A stretch of DNA of 6,361 nt. It comes from an uncultured Rhodanobacteraceae bacterium. Lineage in GTDB: Bacteria; Pseudomonadota; Gammaproteobacteria; Xanthomonadales; Rhodanobacteraceae. The DNA lies in contig CAJXGK010000115.1 of NCBI GenBank assembly GCA_913053815.1, positions 1-6,361 on the forward strand, read 5' to 3'. This document shows, piece after piece, positions 5,842 to 6,361 of the stretch (position 1 is the first letter of the stretch; each line of letters opens with the position of its first letter). Under the pieces are notes generated by a model. The model ran no database searches. It was not told the DNA's origin and saw only the letters and a list, made by a program, of their open reading frames with translations. A program made the translations under genes and the position numbers.

Positions 5842-6361
5842 CCCCCCCCGGCGCCCTGGTTACGTTTTTACGGCCAGGTGCCGGCTCATCTCGACTATCC
5901 GATTGCCCCTGTATCAGATGGTTGTTGCTACGGCGCGTCGAACTCCGGATGCCCTGGCCTGGGACTTTTTTGACACGACGGCGACCTACCGCGCGTTACT
6001 GGCATCGATCGACCGTTGTGCCAATGGTTTGCATGGCTTGGGACTGCGCCGTGGTGAACGGTTGCTGATCGCCATGCCGACTAGGCCGCAGGGGGTGATC
6101 GCTGGCTATGCAGCCAGCAAGCTGGGTGCCGTGCCGGCGATGATTCATCCCTTGTCCACGACACCTGAAATTGAACACTATCTCGATGTCAGTGGTGCCG
6201 AAGTCGCCTTGACCCTGGATGCCTGTTACCCGCGTCGGCTTGCGGCCCAACCTAAATGTCCGCTACGACTGTTGTTGCGGGTACGCATCGGTGAGTATCT
6301 CTTCGTACCGCAGCGCGCGGTGTTCTGATGGCGCAAGGGCCGGCATATTGCGCCGGTTCCC
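5838..6361 (+). pseudogene. AMP-binding acyl-CoA ligase, N-terminal part, broken by two frameshifts and a stop
   Basis: Adenylate-forming enzyme of the fatty acyl-CoA synthetase type (acid + ATP + CoA to acyl-CoA). Homology to the family's N-terminal region is visible but spread over frames. ATG 5838 reads MTPP, then a C8 run (5842-5849) must lose one base to continue as APWLRFYGQVPAHLDYPIAP (5851-5910 frame). The frame must change again near 5905 to reach PLYQMVVATARRTPDALAWD (from 5906). This frame then gives TYRALLASIDRCANGLHGLG, IAGYAASKLGAVPAMIHP and VSGAEVALTLDACYPRR, typical of the first ~150 residues. A TGA at 6326-6328 stops it, yet the same frame resumes with WRKGRHIAPVP, as expected of intact relatives. 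The ATP-binding TSGTTGxPK region lies beyond the right edge. TGA is the true stop of tsaD, folB, yqeY and dnaG here, so an altered code is unlikely. Sequencing error is the main alternative to a pseudogene. Confidence 0.72.

Noticed and set aside
6326..6328. TGA as a recoded codon (Trp code 4 or selenocysteine)
   Set aside because: TGA ends tsaD, folB, yqeY and dnaG at their expected lengths, and the ligase already carries two frame changes; a nonsense mutation or sequencing error is simpler.
6330..6354. Hairpin GGCGCAA / TTGCGCC near the right edge as a terminator
   Set aside because: No T run follows, and the sequence encodes WRKGRHIAPVP in the ligase frame, so it is probably coding sequence past the TGA.

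Overview
The window looks like a chromosomal segment of a gammaproteobacterium. It carries the conserved divergent pair tsaD <- / -> rpsU, with rpsU followed by a GatB/YqeY-domain gene and dnaG. This is the start of the macromolecular-synthesis operon (rpsU-dnaG-rpoD in Escherichia coli; rpsU-yqeY-dnaG-rpoD in several other gammaproteobacteria). Protein sequences such as S21, FolB and the YbdG-type channel resemble gammaproteobacterial versions. Genus-level placement cannot be made from the sequence alone.

Left third (1-1964, minus strand): a compact three-gene operon read leftwards: tsaD (tRNA t6A modification), folB (dihydroneopterin aldolase, folate pathway) and the N-terminal half of a YbdG-type mechanosensitive channel that runs off the left edge. 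Gaps are 2 and 4 bases, so translation is probably coupled.

Middle (1965-4550, plus strand): a good sigma-70 promoter drives rpsU. A terminator-like hairpin with a short T run follows, comparable in position to the attenuator known after rpsU in E. coli. Then come yqeY, with a strong ribosome binding site, and dnaG, with no visible Shine-Dalgarno and a GC-rich hairpin just ahead of it. All are intact.

Right third (4551-6361): where rpoD would be expected there is about 600 bases without a convincing gene, containing a short tandem repeat and several copies and hairpins of a TCATCCCGGG-type palindromic repeat. Next is an intact TPMT/HOL-family S-methyltransferase, preceded by a near-perfect LexA (SOS) box. 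Last is the beginning of an AMP-binding acyl-CoA ligase that appears broken by two frameshifts and an in-frame TGA. This block reads as accessory DNA inserted between dnaG and wherever rpoD now lies.

I see no wholly new system. The points most worth following are the SOS-box-controlled methyltransferase, the displacement of rpoD, and the decayed (or mis-sequenced) ligase.
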